A stretch of 51,485 nucleotides of DNA, taken from contig NZ_JARXXA010000023.1 of assembly GCF_029892785.1 (NCBI RefSeq), forward strand, positions 1 through 51,485. Direction: 5' to 3'. Position 1 is the stretch's first letter; each line of letters starts with the position of its first letter. Positions 31,589 through 40,700 of the stretch are shown here, one piece after another. Made by a program: the position numbers and the translations under genes. Below the pieces are notes generated by a model. It was not told the DNA's origin. It ran no database searches and was given only the letters and a program-made list of their open reading frames with translations. The DNA is from Parabacteroides sp. PH5-46 (GTDB lineage: Bacteria; Bacteroidota; Bacteroidia; Bacteroidales; Tannerellaceae).

Positions 31589-32989
31589 ATGTACAAATTT
31601 AAGACTATAAGTAAGAAGGTGTTGGGCGACTTGCATACGCCGATAAGTATCTATCTGAAAGTTAGAGATATTTATCCTGAATCTGCTTTGCTGGAAAGTT
31701 CGGATTTTCACGGAAACGAGAACAGTCTCTCCTACATTGCCTTATGTCCGATTGCCAGTATAGGGATTAATAAAGGGGAAAGTACCTCTATCTTTCCGGA
31801 TGGAAGAGTAGAAACGGCTCCTCTCTCTCCTATTCGGGGAGTAGAGAATGCCCTGAACGCTTTCCTCTCACTCATCAAAGTAGAAGGAGAGTATAGTGAG
31901 GCTTACGGTCTGTTTGGATACACAGCTTTTGATGCTGTACGCTACTTTGAAAACATCCCGGTGATGGAGGCTCACCATGAGGAGAACGACGCTCCGGATA
32001 TGTTATACATACTGTATCGCTACATGATTATTTTTGATCATTTCAAGAATGAACTTACATTGATAGAACTCCTCAAAAATGGAGAGTGTAGCCGCTTGCA
32101 AGAGATTGAAACATTGATTGAAAACCGCAATTACGCTTCTTACAATTTCCGGACAGTGGGTATGGAAATATCCCCCATCTCTGATGAAGAATATAAAGCC
32201 ATGGTTCGGCAAGGCGTAAAGCATTGTCTGCGAGGCGATGTCTTCCAGATTGTACTGAGCCGTAGATTTGAACAAGCTTTTAAAGGGGATGACTTTAAGG
32301 TGTATCGCGCATTGCGTAGCATAAACCCCTCTCCTTACTTGTTTTACTTTGATTTCGGAGGCTTTCGCATCTTTGGTTCTTCGCCTGAAACACACTGTAA
32401 AGTCAAGCAAGGACATGCGAGTATCGATCCTATTGCCGGAACGGCTTTTCGTAGTGGGAATGCGTCTATAGACAAGCTACGCACAGAAGCTCTCCTCTCC
32501 GACCCGAAAGAAAATGCAGAACATGTGATGTTGGTAGACCTAGCTCGTAATGACCTGAGTAGGAATACCCGTAATGTACAAGTTGATTTCTACAAGGAAG
32601 TCCAGTATTACAGTCATGTCATCCACCTGGTCTCACGAGTAAGCGGAGATATAGATTCAGACAGCAATCCGGTAAAAACATACATAGATACCTTTCCGGC
32701 CGGCACATTAAGCGGAGCGCCTAAGGTTAGAGCGATGCAACTTATTACTGAAATTGAAAAACTGAATCGCGGAGCCTATGGCGGATGTATCGGCTTTATA
32801 GGATTGAACGGCGATCTGAATCAGGCAATTACAATCCGCTCATTCGTCAGTCGCGGCAATGTATTATACTATCAAGCGGGCGCCGGAATTGTAGCAAAAA
32901 GCAATGACGAACGTGAATTACAGGAGGTTAACAATAAGTTAGGTGCTCTTAAAAAAGCCATTGATCTGGCCGAAACACTAATCAATTAA
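31589..32989 (+). CDS. trpE: Anthranilate synthase component I
   Basis: TrpE makes anthranilate from chorismate with ammonia from TrpG. From the ATG at 31589 the protein has 466 residues; an ATG at 31577 overlapping trpB adds four residues and is less likely. Visible marks are the feedback-site motif ALLESSDF near the N-terminus, DPIAGTAFRSG, LVDLARNDLSRN, FPAGTLSGAPK and GAGIVAKSN, all typical of the chorismate-binding fold. trpG follows after 11 bases. Confidence 0.97.
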   Translation: MYKFKTISKKVLGDLHTPISIYLKVRDIYPESALLESSDFHGNENSLSYIALCPIASIGINKGESTSIFPDGRVETAPLSPIRGVENALNAFLSLIKVEGEYSEAYGLFGYTAFDAVRYFENIPVMEAHHEENDAPDMLYILYRYMIIFDHFKNELTLIELLKNGECSRLQEIETLIENRNYASYNFRTVGMEISPISDEEYKAMVRQGVKHCLRGDVFQIVLSRRFEQAFKGDDFKVYRALRSINPSPYLFYFDFGGFRIFGSSPETHCKVKQGHASIDPIAGTAFRSGNASIDKLRTEALLSDPKENAEHVMLVDLARNDLSRNTRNVQVDFYKEVQYYSHVIHLVSRVSGDIDSDSNPVKTYIDTFPAGTLSGAPKVRAMQLITEIEKLNRGAYGGCIGFIGLNGDLNQAITIRSFVSRGNVLYYQAGAGIVAKSNDERELQEVNNKLGALKKAIDLAETLIN

Positions 32990-33000
32990 ACTCGTATAAG

Positions 33001-33570
33001 ATGAAAATACTATTGTTAGACAATTACGACTCGTTCACCTACAACCTGTTACACATACTGAAAGAATCCGGTGCCGATGTTGAAGTACATCGTAATGACC
33101 AAATAGCACTGGAGGATGTTGAACGGTTTGACAAGATACTTCTTTCTCCAGGCCCCGGCATTCCTGAAGAAGCAGGAATCCTTTTGCCACTCATCAAGCG
33201 ATATGCTGCAAGCAAGTCTATACTGGGAGTGTGTCTCGGAGAACAGGCTATAGGAGAAGCCTTTGGAGCTACTTTAGTCAATCTGGAAGAGGTGCATCAT
33301 GGGGAATGTTCCGATATCCGCATAAAAATGAAAGACTCTCTGTTCGAGGGGTTAACCCCCGGTTTTCGTGCCGGACGCTATCACTCATGGGTTGTATCGA
33401 AGGGAGGCTTTCCAGATTGTCTTGAGATAACGGCAGAGGACAGCAAAGAGGGGCAAATCATGGCCTTACGACACAAAGAATATGACGTAAAAGGCATTCA
33501 ATTTCATCCCGAATCCATATTAACTCCTAAAGGAAAAGATATACTAACCAACTGGGTAAAGCAATCATGA
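33001..33570 (+). CDS. trpG: Anthranilate synthase component II (glutamine amidotransferase)
   Basis: TrpG is a class I glutaminase supplying ammonia to TrpE. The 189-residue protein has LDNYDSFTYNL, LSPGPGIP, nucleophile Cys78 in GVCLGEQAIG, and the His/Glu of FHPES near residue 170. The residue after CLG is Glu where many TrpG proteins have His or Gln. The last 4 bases overlap trpD (ATGA), so translation is coupled. Confidence 0.97.
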   Translation: MKILLLDNYDSFTYNLLHILKESGADVEVHRNDQIALEDVERFDKILLSPGPGIPEEAGILLPLIKRYAASKSILGVCLGEQAIGEAFGATLVNLEEVHHGECSDIRIKMKDSLFEGLTPGFRAGRYHSWVVSKGGFPDCLEITAEDSKEGQIMALRHKEYDVKGIQFHPESILTPKGKDILTNWVKQS

Positions 33571-34568
33571 AACAGATATTATACAGGTTATTTGAACATC
33601 AATACTTAGGCAGGGAAGAGGCCAGGCAGATCCTATGCAATATCGTTGAAGGCAAATACAACGACTCGCAAATAGCCGGATTAATAACGGTTTACCTCAT
33701 GCGTAATATTTCGGTAGAAGAGCTTACGGGATTCCGGGAAGCCTTGCTTGAAATGCGCGTCCCTGTGGACTTATCAGAGTTTACACCTATAGACATCGTT
33801 GGTACCGGCGGAGATGGCAAAAACACTTTTAATATCAGCACAGCAGCTTGTTTTGTTGTTGCCGGAGCCGGATATAATGTAGTAAAACACGGGAATTATG
33901 GTGCCACATCTGTTAGTGGAGCCAGCAATGTCATGGAGCAACATGGCATAAAATTCACAACAGATGTAAGCAAGCTACGTAAGTCTATGGAGAACTGCCA
34001 GATTGCCTATCTGCATGCTCCCCTTTTCAACCCGGCGCTGAAAGCGGTTGCTCCTGTCCGCAAAATGCTGAGAGTCCGTAGTTTTTTCAATATGTTAGGC
34101 CCTCTGGTGAATCCCGTCATCCCCACTTATCAACTACTGGGGGTATATAATCTGCCCCTACTCCGTTTGTATAGCTACACCTATCAGGAAAGCGGAACAC
34201 GTTTTGCTGTAGTACACAGCTTGGACGGTTTTGACGAAATATCCCTCAGCTCGGAGTTTAAAGTCGCCATGCCAGAAAAAGAAAAAACATATACACCTGA
34301 AATGATCGGATTTCCCCGCTGCACAGAAGCAGACTTGGACGGAGGAAACACACCGGAGGAAGCAGCCGCTATCTTCGACAAAGTGCTGAATAACAAAGCT
34401 ACACAAGCTCAAAAGAACTGCGTGATAGCCAATGCCGCCTTTGCCATACAGGTAATCTGTCCGAAAAAGACAATAGAAGAATGTATAGCCGAAGCACGAG
34501 AATCGTTAGAAAGCGGCAAAAGCTTAGAAACATTTAAGAAGTTCATTCAACTAAACCAATCATTATGA
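33567..34568 (+). CDS. trpD: Anthranilate phosphoribosyltransferase
   Basis: TrpD attaches phosphoribosyl to anthranilate. The 333-residue protein has the diagnostic GTGGDGKNTFNIST loop (about residues 77-90), KHGNYGATS and FFNMLGPLVNP. It overlaps trpG at the start and trpC at the end by 4 bases each, a fully coupled arrangement. Confidence 0.97.
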   Translation: MKQILYRLFEHQYLGREEARQILCNIVEGKYNDSQIAGLITVYLMRNISVEELTGFREALLEMRVPVDLSEFTPIDIVGTGGDGKNTFNISTAACFVVAGAGYNVVKHGNYGATSVSGASNVMEQHGIKFTTDVSKLRKSMENCQIAYLHAPLFNPALKAVAPVRKMLRVRSFFNMLGPLVNPVIPTYQLLGVYNLPLLRLYSYTYQESGTRFAVVHSLDGFDEISLSSEFKVAMPEKEKTYTPEMIGFPRCTEADLDGGNTPEEAAAIFDKVLNNKATQAQKNCVIANAAFAIQVICPKKTIEECIAEARESLESGKSLETFKKFIQLNQSL

Positions 34569-35362
34569 ATAATATATTACAAGAAATTATAGCCAACAAG
34601 CGTATAGAAGTAGAACGGCAAAAACAAGCGGTAGACCTGCATACGCTCATAAGGATGGGTGGCGAATCGCTGGAACGTGAAACTCGTTCCATGAAAACAG
34701 CCTTAACAACATCTTCTTCTGGAATAATTGCCGAATTTAAACGTAAATCACCTTCCAAGGGATGGCTATTTCCGGATGCCGACGTAGAAAAAGTAGTTGC
34801 CCAATATGAAGAAAACGGAGCCTCAGCCTGTTCCATACTTACCGACGAAGCATATTTCGGAGGCTCATTAAACGACCTTCAGCAATCCCGCAAACAGGTA
34901 AAACTTCCTTTACTGAGAAAGGATTTCATCATTGATGAATATCAAATCTACCAGTCACGCATCATGGGAGCCGATGCGATTTTACTGATAGCTTCAGCTC
35001 TTACGACAGAGGAGTGTCTGCAATTTGCAAAGACGGCTCATAGCCTATCTCTGGAAGTACTATTGGAGATACATAACGAATCAGAACTCAACTTTATAAA
35101 TCCATATATCAACCTCTTAGGTATAAATAATCGCAACTTGGAAACATTCCACACGGATATAGAGAACTCTTTCCGCTTGGCAGAAAAAATGCAGGCGGCA
35201 GGAGGGGATGCCCTATTAGTCTCCGAAAGCGGCATTTCAGACACTGAAGTTATCAAGCAGTTGAGAGCTTGCGGATTCCGAGGTTTCCTGATCGGTGAAA
35301 CCTTCATGAAAACTAAACAGCCCGGAGAAACATTGTCTAACTTTATACATCAGTTGCAATGA
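34565..35362 (+). CDS. trpC: Indole-3-glycerol-phosphate synthase
   Basis: TrpC closes the indole ring. The 265-residue TIM barrel shows EFKRKSPSKGW (catalytic Lys region), LTDEAYFGGS, LRKDFIIDEYQ, GINNRNLETF and SESGIS, all family markers. It is a separate protein here, not fused to TrpF as in E. coli. It overlaps trpD and trpF by 4 bases each. Confidence 0.97.
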   Translation: MNNILQEIIANKRIEVERQKQAVDLHTLIRMGGESLERETRSMKTALTTSSSGIIAEFKRKSPSKGWLFPDADVEKVVAQYEENGASACSILTDEAYFGGSLNDLQQSRKQVKLPLLRKDFIIDEYQIYQSRIMGADAILLIASALTTEECLQFAKTAHSLSLEVLLEIHNESELNFINPYINLLGINNRNLETFHTDIENSFRLAEKMQAAGGDALLVSESGISDTEVIKQLRACGFRGFLIGETFMKTKQPGETLSNFIHQLQ

Positions 35363-35979
35363 TCATAAAAGTATGCGGCATGCGTGATCCGGAAAATATC
35401 CGACAGCTAACAGCCTTAGATATAAACTGGATAGGATTTATTTTTTACGATAAATCGCCCCGGTTTTTCGGCATAAAAAATAAGACAAAGCCTGATGAAA
35501 TTCCGAAAACAAAAATAGGCGTATTTGTAAATGCAAGCATAGAGGATATAACAGAAATAAGCTCAAAATATAGGCTAAATTACATACAGTTACATGGTAA
35601 TGAATCGCCCGACCTGTGCTATACGCTCCACAAACAAGGATATAAACTTATCAAAGCTTTTCCGGTAAGTACAATAGATGATTTGGGACGCACCACAGAT
35701 TACGAAGGATGCGTAGATTACTTCCTGTTTGATACGAAATGTGATACGTATGGAGGTTCCGGCAAACACTTCGACTGGTCTCTTTTATCGGCCTATCACG
35801 GAAAAACACCTTTTATCCTGAGCGGAGGTATCCAGGCGGAAAATATAGATGCCATTCGTCAAGTCTGCCATTCACAATTTGCAGGTATCGACCTGAATAG
35901 CGGTTTTGAAATGAAACCCGGTATAAAAGACATAAACAAACTATCAGAATTTATCAAGAAGGTTAAAACAATTAAATAA
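35359..35979 (+). CDS. trpF: Phosphoribosylanthranilate isomerase
   Basis: TrpF isomerises phosphoribosylanthranilate. The 206-residue barrel starts with VCGMRDPENI, has the motif GFIFYDKSPRF, QLHGNESP, the catalytic Asp region FDTKCDTYGGSGKHFDW, LSGGI and GIDLNSGFE. The base composition here is slightly more AT-rich than trpC. trpA follows after 9 bases. Confidence 0.96.
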   Translation: MIIKVCGMRDPENIRQLTALDINWIGFIFYDKSPRFFGIKNKTKPDEIPKTKIGVFVNASIEDITEISSKYRLNYIQLHGNESPDLCYTLHKQGYKLIKAFPVSTIDDLGRTTDYEGCVDYFLFDTKCDTYGGSGKHFDWSLLSAYHGKTPFILSGGIQAENIDAIRQVCHSQFAGIDLNSGFEMKPGIKDINKLSEFIKKVKTIK

Positions 35980-35988
35980 CAATCAATT

Positions 35989-36765
35989 ATGAATCGCATT
36001 ACAGAATTATTCAATATGAAAAAAGTAGGCATAAAGTCCGTCTACTTTACTGCCGGATTTCCCAATATAAACGATACGCCTCATATCCTGAAAGCGCTAC
36101 AGGAAAAAGGGATCGATATGGTAGAGATTGGTATCCCTTTTTCCGACCCAATGGCCGACGGGCCAGTTATACAGGATTCATCCACACGCGCTCTTCAAAA
36201 CGGCATGACACTTCGACTGTTATTTGAGCAGTTAAAAGACATCCGCAAAGAAATTAAGATGCCTCTCGTCTTCATGGGCTACTTAAATCCTATTATACAG
36301 TTTGGCTTCAAGAACTTTTGCAAAAAATGCGCAGAGACAGGTATTGATGGAATGATCATTCCCGACTTACCTTTCGCCGACTACATGGCTGATTATAAAA
36401 AAATAGCAGAAGAATATGGCCTGAAAATAATTATGCTGATTACCCCGGAAACATCCGAAAAACGTATCCGCCTCATTGATGAACACACGGATGGCTTTAT
36501 TTATATGGTATCAAGTGCTGCTGTAACCGGCACACAGCAAAGGTTTAATGAACAAAAAGAAGCCTATTTTCTTAGAATAAATAATATGGATTTACGCAAT
36601 CCCAGACTAGTAGGCTTTGGCATCGGCAATAAAGCCACTTACAAAGCAGCAACAGCTCACTCATCCGGAGTAATCATCGGAAGTAAGTTTATCCAATTAT
36701 TGACAAGCGAACCGACAATAGAAAATGCAGTTGATAAACTAGTAGAAATCTGGGAAGAAAAATGA
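35989..36765 (+). CDS. trpA: Tryptophan synthase alpha subunit
   Basis: TrpA cleaves indole-glycerol phosphate and passes indole to TrpB. The 258-residue barrel has catalytic Glu in [19 protein letters not shown], catalytic Asp in [10 protein letters not shown], and GFGIGNKAT near the end. It is the last gene of the operon and is followed directly by a strong terminator. Confidence 0.97.
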   Translation: MNRITELFNMKKVGIKSVYFTAGFPNINDTPHILKALQEKGIDMVEIGIPFSDPMADGPVIQDSSTRALQNGMTLRLLFEQLKDIRKEIKMPLVFMGYLNPIIQFGFKNFCKKCAETGIDGMIIPDLPFADYMADYKKIAEEYGLKIIMLITPETSEKRIRLIDEHTDGFIYMVSSAAVTGTQQRFNEQKEAYFLRINNMDLRNPRLVGFGIGNKATYKAATAHSSGVIIGSKFIQLLTSEPTIENAVDKLVEIWEEK

Positions 36766-36771
36766 AAAAAT

Positions 36772-36803
36772 AAAAAGGACTGCGCGTTGCCACAGTCCTT
36801 TTT
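36772..36803 (+). terminator. trp operon terminator
   Basis: An 11-bp perfect stem (AAAAAGGACTG at 36772-36782, complement at 36793-36803) with a 10-base loop ends in a T run. It lies 6 bases after the trpA stop. The A run on the other side lets it also serve the Crp-like gene from the opposite strand. Bases 36804-36991 show nothing else recognisable. Confidence 0.9.
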
Positions 36804-36991
36804 TCTGAGAATTAAAAACGTACCTAATCCATCTGTGTATAAATCTCATAGTTGAGGTTTGGTTTTGCTTAACTAATCATAAAAAAGTCTTACACCTTTA
36901 CTCTGATACAAAGGTGAACAAAATTTATATAATATCACTTGATGTAAATCAATTAAGTCAAAACTCTGTCGTTTTATTGACATAGGTCAAG

Positions 36992-37573
36992 CTAAAGTAT
37001 ACTGGAGCGAACCCGGCTCAAGGTTTCGGGTGTCATTAATAGATAAGAAGCTATATGGATAAGCGGAACTCTCCTTACAATTTCAGGACGTTCTCTCAAC
37101 AAACGACGATACCGTTCATTGGCATTTTCAAAACGAAAGGAATCAATTTTCCGTTGGACTTTAAGCAATACCTGCTCTATAATTTTCCTATATAAAACAC
37201 TTATATCCGGATATTCATCCATAAGTGCTACTATTTCTTTATAAGGAATTCCATACAATACTGTAGGCTCTAAAGCCTCTATAAATAAATAGGTTGGTGT
37301 TTGAAGAAGATAACTCTCAATATTCATAAAAACATTTCCTTCACATGCAAGGTGTTCAGTAAAGTCTTTACCATTTTTATAATAGAATTGACGTATCAAT
37401 CCACTATGAACAAAATACACACTATCAGCAACGTCTCCTTCTTTAAGGAAGCACTCATTCTTCTTCAATTCCACACGCACTAATATAGAGGCAAGCTTAT
37501 CTACAGAATTGTCATTCAAAGTTGAGATTTTTTCACTCAGCTGTTGGACAATACTACTCTTATTTGTGTTCAT
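36992..37573 (-). CDS. Crp/Fnr-family transcription regulator
   Basis: From the ATG at 37573 this is a 193-residue protein with an N-terminal cyclic-nucleotide-binding-like jelly roll (about 15-115, KNECFLKEGDVADSVYFVHSGLIRQFYY) and a C-terminal winged helix (about 145-193, IASYLLMTPETLSRV). The longer frame from 37642 was rejected, because it runs through a terminator and the -7 box. Residues that would bind cAMP are not conserved in an obvious way, which is common for Bacteroidetes members. The target is unknown; both neighbours are separate transcription units. Confidence 0.9.
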   Translation of the reverse strand: MNTNKSSIVQQLSEKISTLNDNSVDKLASILVRVELKKNECFLKEGDVADSVYFVHSGLIRQFYYKNGKDFTEHLACEGNVFMNIESYLLQTPTYLFIEALEPTVLYGIPYKEIVALMDEYPDISVLYRKIIEQVLLKVQRKIDSFRFENANERYRRLLRERPEIVRRVPLIHIASYLLMTPETLSRVRSSIL

Positions 37574-37594
37574 GTTTAAGTATAATTCACTGAA

Positions 37595-37602
37595 CAAAAA
37601 TA
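37595..37602 (-). promoter_or_regulatory. -7 box for the Crp-like gene
   Basis: On the minus strand TATTTTTG fits TAnnTTTG, 22 bases before the ATG at 37573. It supports that start codon. Confidence 0.45.
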
Positions 37603-37627
37603 ACAATAAGCAATGAAATATTAAAAT

Positions 37628-37661
37628 AAATTCCCTACACATTATAATATGTAGGGAATTT
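37628..37661 (-). terminator. carAB terminator
   Basis: A perfect 12-bp stem (37628-37639 with 37650-37661, core TTCCCTACA) with a 10-base loop lies 45 bases after the CarAB stop on the minus strand and is followed there by ATTTTAA. It separates carAB from the Crp-like gene. Confidence 0.85.
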
Positions 37662-37705
37662 TTATAATTTAAATACGCATTACTATAAAAAGTGTGTAAA
37701 TTTTA

Positions 37706-40700
37706 TCATTTGTACTCCTTCCAGCTCTTAATCTGTAAATCACTTGTACTTAATGTACAAAAAGCCGTTATAAAAGCGTCTGCCAAACGTGCATTTGTCA
37801 ATAATGGGATATTAAGGTCTATCGATGCCCGGCGGATTTTATATCCGTTATCCAACTCTCCGGCTGAAAGGTCGCGCGGTATATTGACTACCATATCGAT
37901 CTTTTTCTCGCGAAGCATGTTTAAAGCCTGAGGCTGTCCTTCTTCACTCGGCCAATATACATGTGTACTTTCAATTCCGTTCTCTTTCAGGAAGCGATGT
38001 GTACCGCCTGTAGCATACAGGTTATACCCCTTCTTGGATAAAAGGCGGGCGGCGTCCAGCATATCCACCTTCTGCTTGGAAGTACCTGTCGAGAGCAGGA
38101 TATTCTTCTTCGGAATTTGATATCCTACGGAAAGCATACTCTTCAATACGGCTTCCGAGGTATCATCGGCAATGCAGCCTACTTCGCCTGTGGAAGCCAT
38201 GTCTACGCCCAATACTGGGTCTGCCTTTTGCAAGCGGCTGAACGAGAACTGCGAGGCCTTTATCCCCACATAGTCCAGGTCGAAGGCATTCTTCGTCAGT
38301 TTCTGAACAGGTAAGCCCAACATCACACGGGTTGCCAGTTCTATAAAGTTAATTTTTAACACCTTGCTAACAAACGGGAAGCTTCGCGAAGCTCTCAGAT
38401 TACATTCTATCACCTTGATTTCATTGCCCTTTGCCAGGTATTGGATATTGAATGGGCCTGAGATATTCAGCTCTTTGGCGATCTGCTTGCTGATTCGTTT
38501 GATACGCCGAACGGTTTCTACATACAGCTTCTGCGCCGGGAATTGGATCGTTGCATCCCCACTGTGTACCCCTGCGAACTCGATATGTTCGCTGATGGCA
38601 TACATGACGATTTCGCCCTTCTCGGCTACGGCATCCACCTCTACTTCCTTGGCGTGTTCTATGAACTGGCTCACTACCACCGGGTGTTTCTTGCTCACAT
38701 TGGCAGCCAGTTTCAGGAAGCGCTCCAGCTCTTCCTGGTTCGAACAGACGTTCATGGCTGCTCCACTCAGCACGTAGCTGGGGCGCACCAGGACAGGAAA
38801 GCCCACCTCTTCTACAAAGGTATTGATGTCTTCCATCCGACTCAGCTCTTTCCAGCGCGGCTGGTCTACACCGATACGGTCGAGCATGGCGGAGAATTTA
38901 TGTCTGTCTTCCGCATTATCAATGCTTTGGGCAGATGTTCCCAAGATGTTTACATGTTGTTCGTCCAGGCGTATGGCCAGGTTGTTCGGGATTTGTCCAC
39001 CCGTTGAAACTATCATTCCATGCGGGTTTTCAAGTTCATGGATGTCCATTACCCGTTCAAAGGTAAGTTCGTCAAAGTACAGCCGATCGCACATATCATA
39101 GTCTGTCGATACAGTCTCCGGGTTGTAGTTTATCATCACCGAGCGCCAGCCTTCCTTCCGGATTGTATTGAGTGCCTGTACGCCACACCAGTCGAACTCT
39201 ACCGAGCTTCCGATACGATAGGCTCCCGAGCCCAGTACAATGATTGAACGCCTGTCACCCAGGTAATGTACATCGCTCTCTATCCCATTATATGTAAGGT
39301 ACAGGTAATTCGTTTGTGCGGGATATTCGGCAGCCAGAGTATCAATCTGCTTCACTACCGGAAGTATCTTTCTGAATTTCCGTTCCTGGCGTACCAGCAG
39401 GCTGGCCTTTTCCGCATCGGTCATCCCTTCTTTAAAAATAGCCCGAGCAATCTGGAAGTCTGAAAATCCCTGGCTTTTAGCAGTACGGAAGAGCGAGTCC
39501 GGGATATCCGCAATCTTGCCATAGCATTCCAACTCGTCGGCCGTGCGGATGATATTATGTAGTTTCTGTAAAAACCACTTGTCTATCTTTGTCAGCTCAT
39601 GTATCTGATCTATCGTATATCCACCAGAGCGAAAGGCTTTGCTAATTACAAACACCCGGCTGTCGGTAGGCTCTTTCAAAGCCTTGTCGATATCCGGCAA
39701 TACCAGTTCTTTATTCTCTACAAAGCCATGCATTCCCTGCCCTATCATGCGAAGCCCTTTCTGGATGGCCTCTTCAAAGGTACGTCCGATAGCCATCACC
39801 TCGCCTACGGACTTCATGCTGGAGCCTAGCTCACGGTCTACTCCCTGGAACTTCCCTAAATCCCAACGCGGGATCTTGCAGACTACATAGTCTAAGGCCG
39901 GTTCAAAGAAAGCGCTGGTTGTTTTAGTTACCGAGTTTTTCAGGTCGAATAAGCCATAACCCAGTCCCAACTTAGCTGCCACAAAGGCCAGCGGATAACC
40001 GGTTGCTTTCGAGGCCAGAGCAGACGAGCGGCTCAGGCGGGCATTCACCTCAATCACCCTGTAATCTTCACTTTCCGGGTCGAGGGCATATTGCACATTA
40101 CACTCTCCTACGATGCCGATGTGGCGGATAATGCGGATGGCTAATTCCCTCAGTTTGTGATATTCTGAATTGGTAAGCGTCTGAGACGGAGCAATTACGA
40201 TACTCTCGCCGGTATGGATGCCCAGCGGGTCGAAGTTCTCCATATTACAGACGGTGATACAGTTGTCGAAGCGGTCGCGCACCACCTCGTATTCCACTTC
40301 TTTCCAGCCTTTCAGGCTCTTTTCTACCAGCACTTGCGGAGAGAACGAGAAGGCTTTTTCCGCCAGCGCATTCAGCTCTTCTTCATTATCGCAGAAGCCG
40401 GAGCCCAGTCCTCCCAAGGCATAAGCCGCCCGGATAATCACCGGATAGCCCAGTTCGGCAGCCGCCCGGCGGGCATCTTCTATGGTATTAACCGCTTCAC
40501 TCTTAATAGTCTTAACGTTTATCTCATCCAGCTTGCGGACAAACAACTCGCGGTCTTCCGTATCCATGATAGCCTGAACCGGCGTACCCAGAACGCGGAC
40601 ATTGTATTTTTCCAACACCCCGCTTTGATACAAGGCTACCCCGCAGTTAAGCGCCGTTTGCCCTCCGAAAGCCAGCAGTATACCTTCCGGACGCTCTTTT

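Noticed and set aside
37574-37642. Longer Crp-like protein starting at 37642
   Set aside because: The extra segment spans the -7 box and part of the carAB terminator.
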